Part shown: piece by piece, positions 48,780-59,694 of the stretch
Layout of the letters: every line of letters starts with the position of its first letter
Position numbering within the stretch: the stretch's first letter is position 1
Source of the DNA: an uncultured Aquimarina sp.
Lineage (GTDB): Bacteria > Bacteroidota > Bacteroidia > Flavobacteriales > Flavobacteriaceae
Length of the DNA: 64,000 bases
NCBI GenBank assembly: GCA_947498595.1
Contig: CANMKX010000002.1
Coordinates: forward strand, 124,001-188,000
Direction of reading: 5' to 3'
Made by a program: the position numbers and the translations under genes
The notes under the pieces: generated by a model
What the model saw: the letters and a program-made list of their open reading frames with translations, nothing else
What the model was told of the DNA's origin: nothing
Database searches by the model: none

Positions 48780-48796
48780 ATGGTTTTTTGAAGTGT

Positions 48797-49099
48797 TTAC
48801 AAATCCATCTCCATATCGTTCTCTTGTTCCCACGTTTTGGGAATAGAATCAATAAGTTTTTGGAGTGGTGAAAGTCTTTTTTTCGCTTTTTGGAGCGATA
48901 ATCCACGATCTTTTATCGCGGTGTCATATCCGAGAGATAAAGCTCTGTACTTGAAATAATTCTTCGAATTTTTATCTAGTGCTTTCAGCGCAAGCTGTTT
49001 TTGTAATAAGCTATATTCTGCTGGAGGGATCATTTTTCCAATATTGTATCCTTTGGAAAAATATTCTCGTATAATCGCTATTTCTTTCTGCTTTTCCAT
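48797..49099 (-). CDS. Hypothetical protein in mobilization region
   Basis: 100-aa ORF, 1-bp overlap with 49099-49383. Confidence 0.55.
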   Translation of the reverse strand: MEKQKEIAIIREYFSKGYNIGKMIPPAEYSLLQKQLALKALDKNSKNYFKYRALSLGYDTAIKDRGLSLQKAKKRLSPLQKLIDSIPKTWEQENDMEMDL

Positions 49100-49383
49100 C
49101 AGAATCCATGTACTTTATATGATTCTATAAACTGTACTACTTCGCTTCGCTTGTAGAGGATGACTCTTCTGCCTATTTGATAATAGGGAAGTCCGTTGCT
49201 TCTATACTGAAACAATGTTGATTTACTAGAAATACCCAGTAATTTCATCGTTTCTTTTTCCGTCATATATTCGTCTTTTTCTTCGGCTTTGATCTGCTTA
49301 TAAAACCTGTTGAGCAACTCAAAGAGCGTCTCCTCATCACTTAAGATGAGGGTACGCATATTATTGAAATCTGGGTGTTTCAT
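49099..49383 (-). CDS. Excisionase/HTH_17-like DNA-binding protein
   Basis: 'MTEKETMKLLGISSKSTLFQYRSNGLPYYQIGRRVILYKRSEVVQFI'. Confidence 0.8.
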   Translation of the reverse strand: MKHPDFNNMRTLILSDEETLFELLNRFYKQIKAEEKDEYMTEKETMKLLGISSKSTLFQYRSNGLPYYQIGRRVILYKRSEVVQFIESYKVHGF

Positions 49384-50108
49384 AATCGTTCAAAGTGTAC
49401 GTTAATGTTAAATGACTTAAAACACGTTCTCCAATAGCTTTCTAAATATAAGTATAATGGATTATTGGTGTTTTGTGCTACGGGCATTAAACAGGTAAGT
49501 TCTATGTTTTGAAGCTCATCTGGAATAATAAATGTATCCTGTAACGCTTTTACATTTTCTTTTGCCAAAGCCACCATTTCTGTTTCTTTATGAATATTTG
49601 CTTTGGTAATGTCGGCAAGAGCTGATTCTTGAATCATATCGCTGATGACTATCACTTTTGACGGATGTTTTAGCTTTGATAATGGTACTAATATTTCTAA
49701 TATCTCGGTGCGGTGAGCCGTTCCTTCTAATTCGGTAATAAAATTCACTATTTTGGTAATAAAGAGCAATTTATTTTGTTGTGCTCGTGCTTTGTGCAAT
49801 TTACTCTGCATTACTCGTTTGTCTGGTTCATACATAGCTGCCTCAAAGCTAGGCATAAGTCTATACGTAAACTTTGTTGAATTCGCAATACTTGCCGTGT
49901 TATCGAATATCAATTTTACATCTACCGTGGTGGTGTTATCTTCGGTAAGATACTCCGCCAAAGCTTGGCGAAGGTATCTTGTAAGTACTTTTTTGTCTAT
50001 CTGTACCGATGAAGATTGATCTACAAAAATGGTACAGTATTTTTCTTGTGCACTACATGATTGTAATGTCAATACGGATATTAAAAATATACATGCTATT
50101 TTTTTCAT
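49380..50108 (-). CDS. VWA-like lipoprotein
   Basis: Lipobox 'LQSCSAQ'; 'CTIFVDQSSSVQ' and 'VIVISDMIQES'. Confidence 0.6.
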   Translation of the reverse strand: MKKIACIFLISVLTLQSCSAQEKYCTIFVDQSSSVQIDKKVLTRYLRQALAEYLTEDNTTTVDVKLIFDNTASIANSTKFTYRLMPSFEAAMYEPDKRVMQSKLHKARAQQNKLLFITKIVNFITELEGTAHRTEILEILVPLSKLKHPSKVIVISDMIQESALADITKANIHKETEMVALAKENVKALQDTFIIPDELQNIELTCLMPVAQNTNNPLYLYLESYWRTCFKSFNINVHFERL

Positions 50109-50128
50109 TTTGTTCTGTTTTTGTTGGG

Positions 50129-51532
50129 TTAGAGATTAAAATCTTTATCATCAGGATCTTGTAGTAGTAATTGTTCACACGCATGTTTCTTACAAACCAG
50201 ATAAATTAGTTCGTTGCGTAATACATAGGCATCTTCTAGTTTTTTGTACCAAACCTCGTAATCCCTTTTGAGGATATCTGCTTGTTTGCTATATTTATCT
50301 GCCATAAATCGCAGATAAACAACTTTTCCGCCTAACATGATCACTATCTTTAGAATGATTGAGCACAGTAGTAAACTCATACCAAAAAGGCTTAAAGCTA
50401 CATAGCGTAGTATTTCAATCAACAATGGTTCTGGTTTTTGATCTATAGCTTTGATTTGCTCTTGTAGGTCTGCTATTTCTTGTTTGAGTTCTTGATTCTC
50501 TGGCTCAAGAAAAGCTTGATATTGCTTTTTGCTTAGCTGCGTAGTAAGGCGTTCTGCTTTTTTGATCTCTTCTTTTTTATTGGTATGAAACGCAGAAAGT
50601 ACCCCAAAAGAGAGTATAACAATACTCGCAACAGCTACAGCCATTTTCAAAATCATAGGTACACGTGCCGTGGTTCGTATGTAGAGTTCTATTTTTTTGA
50701 AAAATAACAGTACCAGAGTAAATACCACCACCATTGTTCCAAAAGCCAATAAAATTGAATTTATATCTCCTAAATGCATTACATTTTTTCCTGTGATGTT
50801 CCAAATAATGGCTTCTATGATAATTCCTATTGCTACAGCAATGATATAGCTCAGGAGAGAGATCGTTTTAAAATAGTACAGTATGTTAAACGTATTTGGA
50901 GTTACATTTTCTGCTAGTATCGCTTCTGGAAAAGCAGGTTTTTCTAGGTGCTGAAAATTGTCTCTATAGGGCTTTGCTAAAGCATGCGCTGTTTCATCAA
51001 TTTCTTCATTCAAATTACGATTAAACTCGATAATCTTAAACCTACTAGGTTTTGTGGATGCCTGGTATTTTGGTATATGAATACCATCCAGTATAACTTT
51101 TGGTGGTACTTTCGACTCTACAAAAATTACTTTGTTGTCTTCAATCTCTTCGAGTTGATCTGGTTCTATGAGTTCGGACTCGTCTTTGAGCATGGTTAGG
51201 TGTGTTAATGCTCTTTTTTTCTGAAAGCTTTTTTCTACGGCTTTTTTGTACTCTGCTACACCGCTAGAAATTTTCTTCGAAAATTCACTAATGGCTGAAT
51301 TAAAATATCCGATAATACTTTCTAACCAAATTGTGCCACTTCCTAAGAAATCTGGCGCTTTACTTTCTAGGGTACGAAAGTAATCCAGTCCTTTATTAAT
51401 GAGAATATTTGCCGTAGATTCCCATATTCCTTCGATGCTACTTTTCGCTCGATTCTTCTTCCCAAATGATATTTTCTTACGTCTAATTTTTGAAAACTTT
51501 ATTTTCATATTTCTATCTTTTAATATCCCCAC
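50129..51532 (-). CDS. Multi-pass membrane protein with coiled coil
   Basis: Several hydrophobic segments, 'EELKQEIADLQEQIKAIDQ'-type coiled coil; likely start at MKIKFSKIRRKK. Confidence 0.6.
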   Translation of the reverse strand: MGILKDRNMKIKFSKIRRKKISFGKKNRAKSSIEGIWESTANILINKGLDYFRTLESKAPDFLGSGTIWLESIIGYFNSAISEFSKKISSGVAEYKKAVEKSFQKKRALTHLTMLKDESELIEPDQLEEIEDNKVIFVESKVPPKVILDGIHIPKYQASTKPSRFKIIEFNRNLNEEIDETAHALAKPYRDNFQHLEKPAFPEAILAENVTPNTFNILYYFKTISLLSYIIAVAIGIIIEAIIWNITGKNVMHLGDINSILLAFGTMVVVFTLVLLFFKKIELYIRTTARVPMILKMAVAVASIVILSFGVLSAFHTNKKEEIKKAERLTTQLSKKQYQAFLEPENQELKQEIADLQEQIKAIDQKPEPLLIEILRYVALSLFGMSLLLCSIILKIVIMLGGKVVYLRFMADKYSKQADILKRDYEVWYKKLEDAYVLRNELIYLVCKKHACEQLLLQDPDDKDFNL

Positions 51533-51575
51533 AAGTGTCTACTTGTGAGGATTTTTGATTCAACATTTTGTTTCA

Positions 51576-51773
51576 TTACCTCCAGAAATAATGATCTTCA
51601 AAAAATGAACCTCCAAGATTCAATGGCTCTTCATTATTTTTATATGTAATCATATATAATCTTGCATTCATTTGATTTTTAAATTTTATAATAGTCCCGT
51701 CTGGATATGTAGCTTGAAATACCCCTTCTTTATAAAAAAGAGTCCAATTACCTAGTTGTTTTACTACTTTCAT
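51576..51773 (-). CDS. Hypothetical small protein
   Basis: 65-aa ORF. Confidence 0.4.
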   Translation of the reverse strand: MKVVKQLGNWTLFYKEGVFQATYPDGTIIKFKNQMNARLYMITYKNNEEPLNLGGSFFEDHYFWR

Positions 51774-51801
51774 AATCTGTTATTTTATGTACTTAAAAAA
51801 A

Positions 51802-51862
51802 GCACTGTTAAAAATGATGTTGATTAGACAAGCGTACCATGGATTGTTGAATTCAACAGTGC
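51802..51862. repeat. Inverted repeat with palindrome
   Basis: GCACTGTT(51802-51809)/AACAGTGC(51855-51862); palindrome TGTTGAATTCAACA 51845-51858. Confidence 0.6.
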
Positions 51863-51945
51863 AACAATACTCCGAACAGGATAAAAAGAGTATTTAAAGA
51901 TGATTTAAAGATTGATTTAAGTTTAGATAAAGTTTAAAAACAGGT

Positions 51946-52368
51946 CTAAGGGTGCGTATTTATTGACCATATGCCCTTTCTGATTAATTTAGCAACTTCT
52001 GCATCTGATGGTGTATGATCTTTTTCGAATAACGAAATATCAACCTCTTTATCTACTTCGATGACATAATCATCTCCGTTTTCATATCGATTTATTTCAC
52101 TCATAACTTTAATCGCTATTCGTTCTTTTAGATCAAAAAATCGTTGATAGTAATGCATTCCATAATATTGAAGTTCTTCATCTCCATGAAGCTCTTTTCT
52201 CATGTCGATATATTTTTTGAGCCTACTATCAATAAAGTCAACTCCTTCTTCTCCTATAATATCAAGAATTTCTTGATCAGGAATAGGAACACCGTCAAAG
52301 GAATTAACACCTTCAGCTTTTGTAGGAGCATATATAATTCTCGATTCCAAATTTTGTATATTCATCAA
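51946..52368 (-). CDS. Hypothetical protein
   Basis: 140-aa ORF divergent from 52396. Confidence 0.5.
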   Translation of the reverse strand: MMNIQNLESRIIYAPTKAEGVNSFDGVPIPDQEILDIIGEEGVDFIDSRLKKYIDMRKELHGDEELQYYGMHYYQRFFDLKERIAIKVMSEINRYENGDDYVIEVDKEVDISLFEKDHTPSDAEVAKLIRKGIWSINTHP

Positions 52369-54883
52369 TGGTAATCATAAAATAATCAAAACAATATGTC
52401 AATATCTTTTTGGAGTAGACAAAAAACATCTATAAACCATCCGTATAGTCATCAAATACAAGAAGATTTCAAAAAAAAGATACGCTCTATTAAAGAGAAT
52501 AAAAGAGCAGAAGAAACACGAAAAGTTGTTCACGATTCATTATTAAAAATGAAAAATGAATTCGATGAAAAATATCTTTTTCAAAAAGGAAGCTTTTCTA
52601 AAAAAAGGCAATCAGCATTAAAAAAAATAACCTCGAACTTTGCTTCTCAAGAGTTTAAAGATGTATTCAACAACAATGGACAAAATTCTCAGGAAACTAT
52701 CGAAGATAGTATAGGAAAGTGTACAATTTCTACTGGCACAATTGCAAATTTTTTAAAAAAAAATTTTATAAATAATGATTCAATAAATTTTGTAGGTAAA
52801 ACTCACGATTATATTGCAGTATACCTCAATTACAAAGGATTTAATCATGCTAAAATAACTATAGAAAAAAAAAGAAAAACTAATTCTTTTTTTGCAACTT
52901 ATGGTATTAGCATTTTAATAATTGCTATACTTCTTTTTGGTTATTATTCATTTCCCTCTCTAATGAATGATTATACTAATAAAGAAACACCTATACCTAA
53001 GTCCAAAGAAAGAAAAATTCAGGCTTTTTCCACTCCATCACCAAAAGATTCCTTGAGAGTTTTAATTACTAGATTCGGAAGCGATAATACTTTTGGCGAA
53101 GCTATAAAAAACCGTATTCATGAAGTAGCAGAAAGAGATAGCTTACCAATAAAGGCTATTTATTTAAAAAGTATACTTTCTCCTAATTCTATAAAAGGAG
53201 AAACAAAGCCTATTATAAAAAAATATAATGTTGATTTATTACTTTATGGAAAGATCTCGGAGTTTAATGCAACAATACAAAAAGCAAAAGGTTATTTGAA
53301 ATATGAAGTTTCAGATACATTACATAATCTTTTAAGTGCATATGAAAAAGAAAAGTTAAAAGAACGAAGAGGTGCCAAAATTAATAACATTATAGAAACT
53401 ATAGAAGAACAAAAAGAGGTTATTTATAACGAATCTTTTGATGCTTGGTTAAAAGGAGTTGCATCTTATAAACTAGGAAAGCAAAATGATGAGTTTTTTT
53501 ATATTAATCCCGATCTCTCCCCTAAAGAAAGAGCAAAGAAATTATATGACAGAGCCACTTTAATTAAAGGGTATTATACAAAGCAAGCTTATAATGATTT
53601 AATCGAAGCAGCTGAACTCGATACTATTAATTTGGCAGTAAATCAGGATTTATGTAAAAGATTTATTTTTCAAAATAAAAAAGGAATAAAATACTGTGAT
53701 AGATTAGTAAAACTTCAGCCAACAGCAGAAAATTATATTGCAAGAGGGGTTTATCAAAGATTTAACTCTTCGAGTGATAAAAATGGGATTGTCTATTTTG
53801 AAGATAATTATAAAGAAAACGTATTATCTAATTTTCATAAAGCTTTAGAATTAGATCCCAACAACCCAAAGATATATTTATGCGCCATTAAATATCTTAG
53901 TTCTGGAAGTATTTATGCAGGGTTTGCAGAGGATATTAGAGATGATGCTACTATGATGGCAGGTATATATGTAAACAAAGGACTTAGACTAGCTAAAAAA
54001 CAGTTTGATAGGAGTTTGACTTCACGCAAAATTTTAGCGGAATTATATGATGCTAGGGCTTATTATAATTCTTTTATAGCTTACAAACAACAAGATACTA
54101 TTACTGCTATTAGTGATTTACTTAATGCTATAAAGTTTGATCCTCAAAACAATAGGTATAAAAAAAACCTTTTGAGAATTTATAAAAAACAGAAAAAAAA
54201 TAATAGAGTTATAGGACTTTATAATTCAATGATAAGAAGTGAGCCCTTAAACATAAAACTCTATAAAGAGAAAGCTATATTTTTCAAAAACTTAAAAAGT
54301 AAAGATAGTATTATTGAAACTTATAAAAAGGCGGTAGCTCTAAAATTAGAAGAAGGGCATTATTTACTCGGAGTATCTTATTTAGAGTTTAAAGATTCTA
54401 TCCATGACCTACTAGCTTTAAAAAATTTTAATGAAGCTATAAAAAAAGATAGTTCTAAGCCTTATTATTACACTAAAAGAATAGAGGTTTATGAACGATT
54501 GAAACGACTAAAGAAAAAAGAAAGAGAGGAAATAAACTGCTTAATCTTTAAAGATTATAAAAAAAAGTTTTTGTTACAAAATTATAAGGGACTACATCAT
54601 AATATAAATTTTTATAGATTTTCCCAGAATTATGACGAAGCAATTAATATTTGTGAAGAGGCTATTTTAAAACACCCTTTTAATTACGAAGGCTATAATT
54701 GTAAGATAAAATTTCATGAACAAAAAAAGGAATATTCTAAAGCTATAAATGTATGCAAACAAGCTTTGGAGCTTCAAATTAATGATGTTTTTTTCTATGA
54801 AAAAATAATCAAATTATGTTTAAAAAATAAAGATACTCTTAAAGGGCAAAAGTATTATAAGGATTTTATTAAACTAGATATGA

Positions 54884-55052
<169 letters not shown>

Positions 55053-55166
55053 ATATTGGATTGCAAATATACAACCTAATTCCGGTTTGGCAATATTTTT
55101 TTTATGTTTTTTTTACATTTCCACAAAACAACACCTAAATAGCTGACTATCAGTTAATAAACATTG

Positions 55167-56528
55167 TTATTTTGTATCTAATAGTTTTCCTGAAAGTTGT
55201 AGTAGTTGAATTTCAGCGTTTTTAGCTTCATATTTAGCACTACTTAAGCTTAATTCTGCATTTAATAAGTCTACTTGTGCTTGTCTATAGTTTATAGAAT
55301 TTATTTGCCCCAACTTATATCGTTCGTTTGTTAATTCAAAATTACGCTTATTAGTATCTCTGTTTCTTTCTTGTACTTTTAAGGTATATAATCTATTTTG
55401 ATACGTTTCCCAAGCATTATTTATGTCTCTATCTAACTGTTGTTCTAATTGTTCTTTATTAATTTCACGAGAATCTACAGCTATTTTTGCGTTTTGAACT
55501 CTGTTTCTAGTTGTTCCTCCGTCAAAAATATTCCATGATAAAGAAACTCCTCCATTAATTCCTTGTTGAGTTGAAGTAGCTGGAGAAAACTGATTGACAG
55601 GTTCGTTATTAGAACTATTCCATGAATACCCTCCATTAACTCCTACAGTTGGCATCCATCCTGCTCTATTTATCTTTATATCATATTTACTTAATTCAAT
55701 ATTTTTTTGAGCTTGTAATAATCCTACATTATTTAACTTCCCAGCTTCAACAAGTTTTTCTCTTTCTATATCAATCTTATAATCGACGGCCGTATCAACT
55801 TTAAAGTCAGTTGTAACATTTCTTCCCATTAATACGTTAAGATCTCTTTTTGCATTTGCTAACTGTCTATTAACTTCTAAATAAGTAACGCTATCATTAT
55901 TTACAATCACTTCAGCATTTAACACATCTAGTTTGGTATTTTGTCCGTATTCAAAATTATACTCGGTTCGTTTCATCCGCTCTTTTGAAACTTCTAAAAT
56001 CTCTTGTTGATTTTTCTGATTTTCTGTCAACCTAGCTATTTCATAATACGACGTATACAATTGTACAACTGTATTCTCTAGTATTTGTCTTGCTTGTAAC
56101 TCTGTTAAGTTTTTTGTTTCCTGCAATCGTTTTAATGTATATTTTCGATTAAATCCATCAAATAATGTATAATCTAATCTAACAGATGCATTATACGATC
56201 TTGATTCGGCTCCATTAACTTCATTACTGTCTCCGCTAGCAAAGGTTGTTTCGCTATCATTCTTATTATAGTTTGCTCCTGCACTACTCGATACTCGTGG
56301 TAAATATCCACTATTAAGAATTCCTTTATTATTATCTGCTACGGCAATATCATTATGAGATACTTTAATATCATAATTATTAGTCATCGCAATATTAATA
56401 GCCTCTTCTTTTGTTAATAGTTCTTGTGCATTTAATTTCACACTTCCTATTGTCATAAGGATTACTCCTATTATATATACTCTTAATTGCATATTCTCCC
56501 TATGATTAAATATTCCCTTCTTTTTCAT
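55167..56528 (-). CDS. TolC-like outer-membrane efflux protein
   Basis: 'LTKEEAINIAMTNNYDIKVSHNDIAVADNNKGILNSGYLPRVS'; long coiled segments. Confidence 0.88.
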   Translation of the reverse strand: MKKKGIFNHRENMQLRVYIIGVILMTIGSVKLNAQELLTKEEAINIAMTNNYDIKVSHNDIAVADNNKGILNSGYLPRVSSSAGANYNKNDSETTFASGDSNEVNGAESRSYNASVRLDYTLFDGFNRKYTLKRLQETKNLTELQARQILENTVVQLYTSYYEIARLTENQKNQQEILEVSKERMKRTEYNFEYGQNTKLDVLNAEVIVNNDSVTYLEVNRQLANAKRDLNVLMGRNVTTDFKVDTAVDYKIDIEREKLVEAGKLNNVGLLQAQKNIELSKYDIKINRAGWMPTVGVNGGYSWNSSNNEPVNQFSPATSTQQGINGGVSLSWNIFDGGTTRNRVQNAKIAVDSREINKEQLEQQLDRDINNAWETYQNRLYTLKVQERNRDTNKRNFELTNERYKLGQINSINYRQAQVDLLNAELSLSSAKYEAKNAEIQLLQLSGKLLDTK

Positions 56529-59500
56529 CTGCCTCTGATTTCAATTCTATTATTGCGCGCTCAACTTGCTCTTTATTTGGTTTCTTTCCATCCATTAACC
56601 ATTTAAAATTCACTTTAAATCCGTTTGATATAGATAATAAAACGGGTAATGTAAGTAAGGTTAATAAGGTAGCAATACTAATTCCATACGCTATTGATAT
56701 AGCCATTGGTATTAGGAATTGTGCTTGACGGCTTGTTTCTAAAATTAATGGTGCTAAACCTGCTACTGTAGTTATTGTCGTTAAAAAGATAGCTCTAAAA
56801 CGTGATTTCCCAGCTTCAAATAAGGCTTCCTCATATTTCATCCCTTCTTTGAGGTATGTATTAAATTTACTAATCAATACAAGGCCATCATTTACCATAA
56901 TTCCTATCAAAGCAATGATTCCTAGCATTGATAATATATTTACAGCAAATCCATGTAACCAATGTCCCCATGCTACACCTATCAAACTAAATGGTACCAT
57001 AATCAAAAGCATGAAAGGTTGTCCATAAGATCTAAATGTGAATACAATTACGATATAAATTAGTAATAGTATTACTGGGCCAACCACAGCTGCAGATCCA
57101 GATACTTTGGAAGCCTCTCGATTTTGACCTTCGTATAATGCTGTAACAGATGGATATTTACCTACAATCTCAGGCATTATTCTACTTTTAATATCTGCTA
57201 ATACGTCTGTTGCGCTTGCTTTGCGATCTTTCATATCTGCATCCACTCTAATTTCTCGTTGTCCATTTAGGTGATTGATCGATATTTCTCCTCTTTCGAT
57301 TTCATAAGTCGCAATTTCAGATAAAGGAACTCTATCTCCTGTTGCTGTTGCAATACGCATTTCGTCTAAATTCTTAATAGATGATCGTTCTTTTTTATCA
57401 TAACGAACCCATACTTTTATTTCATCTTGTCCTCGTTGAAAACGTTGTACTTGCAATCCAAAGAATCCGCTTCGTACTTGTGACATCACCTCATTAAGTG
57501 TCAATCCTAAAGTATATGCATTATTCTTTAGTTTAATTTTAATTTCTTTAATTCCTGAAGGGTCATTATCCGCAACATCTTTTAGCTCTATGTTTTTACT
57601 GAGTTCTTCTTTCAGTTCTATTTTAGCCGCTTTTAACTCTTTAATATTATTACTTAGTAAAGAGACAGATACAGGTTTTCCTCCAAAATTACCTCCGGAA
57701 CCAAATGTCAATGTTTCTACACCATAAATTTTACCCGCTTTATCTCTAATTGCATTGGTAACTTCTCCTGATGTAAAATCTCTTCTTTCTCCTGGTAATA
57801 AATTAATATTTAATGAAGCCGAAGCACTTCCTGGCCCAATTCTTTTTATTACATTTTTAACGACATTTTCATCTCCTGTTTGTTTTTCTGAAAACTCTTC
57901 ATTTACTTCCCAAGCAGCAGTTTCAATCAACGAAATAATAGAATCTGTTATTACCTCATTTGTTCCTTGTGGCATTTTTAAGTTAATAGAAATTCTATCA
58001 CTTGCAATTGATGGAAAAAATGTTCCTCTAATAATACCTCCTTGGAATGCTCCAAGAGTTATCACTAATAATGCTATCGGAATAACTAATCCAAAAAATT
58101 TATTTTGTAATACAAATCGTAATGCTGGTGCATATAGCTTATCTCGCATATAATCCATAAAACGCTCTGCATATATATTGAATTTATATATTTTCTGCCC
58201 TCTTTTTAATGCTTTAGAATGTGCTACATGGGCTGGTAAAATAATTAGTGCTTCAACCAATGAAATCACTAAGGTAAGTGTTACTACTGTTGAAACTTCT
58301 CCAAAAAAGTCTCCAATATTACCGTCTAAGAAAAAGAATACAGAAAAAGCTAATACAGTAGTTGTTATTGCTGATATAATTGGTGGAACAACTTCCATAG
58401 TACCATCAATTGCTGCTTGTATAGGATTTTTACCTTTCTCATAATGATGGTATATATTTTCTGAAATTACAATTCCATCATCAACAAGAATACCGATTAC
58501 AATAATCATCCCAAATAGTGATAATACATTTATCGTTACATCAAAATAACCTGCTAGCATGAACATTCCAAAAAAGGCTACTGGTAACCCTGCTGCAACC
58601 CAAAAAGCTAGTCTCGGTCTTAAAAATAACGACAAAAACAATAACACTAATAGCATTCCTTGCCATGCATTTTTAAACAATAACTGTGTACGTTCTCTTA
58701 ATGTAATAGAAGAATCTCTTGTTATTTCTAACTGAATATTATCTCTTTGACTATTAAATTTCTCTATATATTCATTGATCTTTTCTGCTGAGCTTAATAA
58801 ATCTTCATTATTGGTATTACTTACTTGTATACGAACAGCTATATTACCGTTAAAATAACTACGGTTGGGTGTTTCATTCCATCGATCTACAACTGTTGCA
58901 ATATCTTTTAGTCTAATTATATTTCCTGAAGCATCTGCTCTTACTACTAAATTGTCTAATTCATCACCATAATAAGATCTATTATTCGCTCTTATTAAAT
59001 ATTCTTCGGCTTCTGTTTTTATAGATCCTCCTGTTGTAAGTAGGTTTGAGTTTGCTACTGCATTTGCTACTTGACGAAATGTTAGATTGTATATTTTTAA
59101 ATCTTGTTCTCTTACGGCTATTTCTATTTCTTCTTCTGGATATCCTGAAATGGTAATTTGAGAAATCCCATCTATTCTCCGTAAATCATTTTCAACTTCT
59201 CTACCTATTTGTTTTAGTGTTTTTAAAGGAATTTGTTCTCCTGTTACAACAAAACTTATTGTCTCCGCAACACTTTCTACTTTTGCAATAACAGCTGGTT
59301 CCATACCTGTAGGGAAATTAGGAACTTTATCTACTGCATTTTTCACATCGGCTAAAACAACATCTATGTCGTATCCTTTTAATGTTTCTACAGTTAAACT
59401 TGCCGCATTTTCTGAAGAAGTAGACGTCACCCTATCAACACCTAGCAATCCTTTAAGATTATCTTCTATTTTTAAAATTACCCCCTCTTCTATTTCCTGA

Positions 59501-59670
59501 GGAGAAGCCCCTGGGTAAATTACATTTATCGTTATAAACTTTGAATCTACCAATGGAAAAAAGGAAGATCTCAATGTTGAATATCCCATATATCCTAATA
59601 TCACAAATGCAATGATTACGATATTTACTGCTACGGGATATTTTATAAAATATGATATGATTTTTTTCAA
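56506..59670 (-). CDS. Efflux RND transporter permease
   Basis: 1054 aa; 'VYPGASPQEIEEGVILKIEDNLKGLLGVDRVTS', 'LLSLFGMIIVIGILVDDGIVISENIYHH'. Confidence 0.93.
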   Translation of the reverse strand: MKKIISYFIKYPVAVNIVIIAFVILGYMGYSTLRSSFFPLVDSKFITINVIYPGASPQEIEEGVILKIEDNLKGLLGVDRVTSTSSENAASLTVETLKGYDIDVVLADVKNAVDKVPNFPTGMEPAVIAKVESVAETISFVVTGEQIPLKTLKQIGREVENDLRRIDGISQITISGYPEEEIEIAVREQDLKIYNLTFRQVANAVANSNLLTTGGSIKTEAEEYLIRANNRSYYGDELDNLVVRADASGNIIRLKDIATVVDRWNETPNRSYFNGNIAVRIQVSNTNNEDLLSSAEKINEYIEKFNSQRDNIQLEITRDSSITLRERTQLLFKNAWQGMLLVLLFLSLFLRPRLAFWVAAGLPVAFFGMFMLAGYFDVTINVLSLFGMIIVIGILVDDGIVISENIYHHYEKGKNPIQAAIDGTMEVVPPIISAITTTVLAFSVFFFLDGNIGDFFGEVSTVVTLTLVISLVEALIILPAHVAHSKALKRGQKIYKFNIYAERFMDYMRDKLYAPALRFVLQNKFFGLVIPIALLVITLGAFQGGIIRGTFFPSIASDRISINLKMPQGTNEVITDSIISLIETAAWEVNEEFSEKQTGDENVVKNVIKRIGPGSASASLNINLLPGERRDFTSGEVTNAIRDKAGKIYGVETLTFGSGGNFGGKPVSVSLLSNNIKELKAAKIELKEELSKNIELKDVADNDPSGIKEIKIKLKNNAYTLGLTLNEVMSQVRSGFFGLQVQRFQRGQDEIKVWVRYDKKERSSIKNLDEMRIATATGDRVPLSEIATYEIERGEISINHLNGQREIRVDADMKDRKASATDVLADIKSRIMPEIVGKYPSVTALYEGQNREASKVSGSAAVVGPVILLLIYIVIVFTFRSYGQPFMLLIMVPFSLIGVAWGHWLHGFAVNILSMLGIIALIGIMVNDGLVLISKFNTYLKEGMKYEEALFEAGKSRFRAIFLTTITTVAGLAPLILETSRQAQFLIPMAISIAYGISIATLLTLLTLPVLLSISNGFKVNFKWLMDGKKPNKEQVERAIIELKSEADEKEGNI

Positions 59671-59694
59671 AATTTCTTTCTTTTAATGCTTTCC

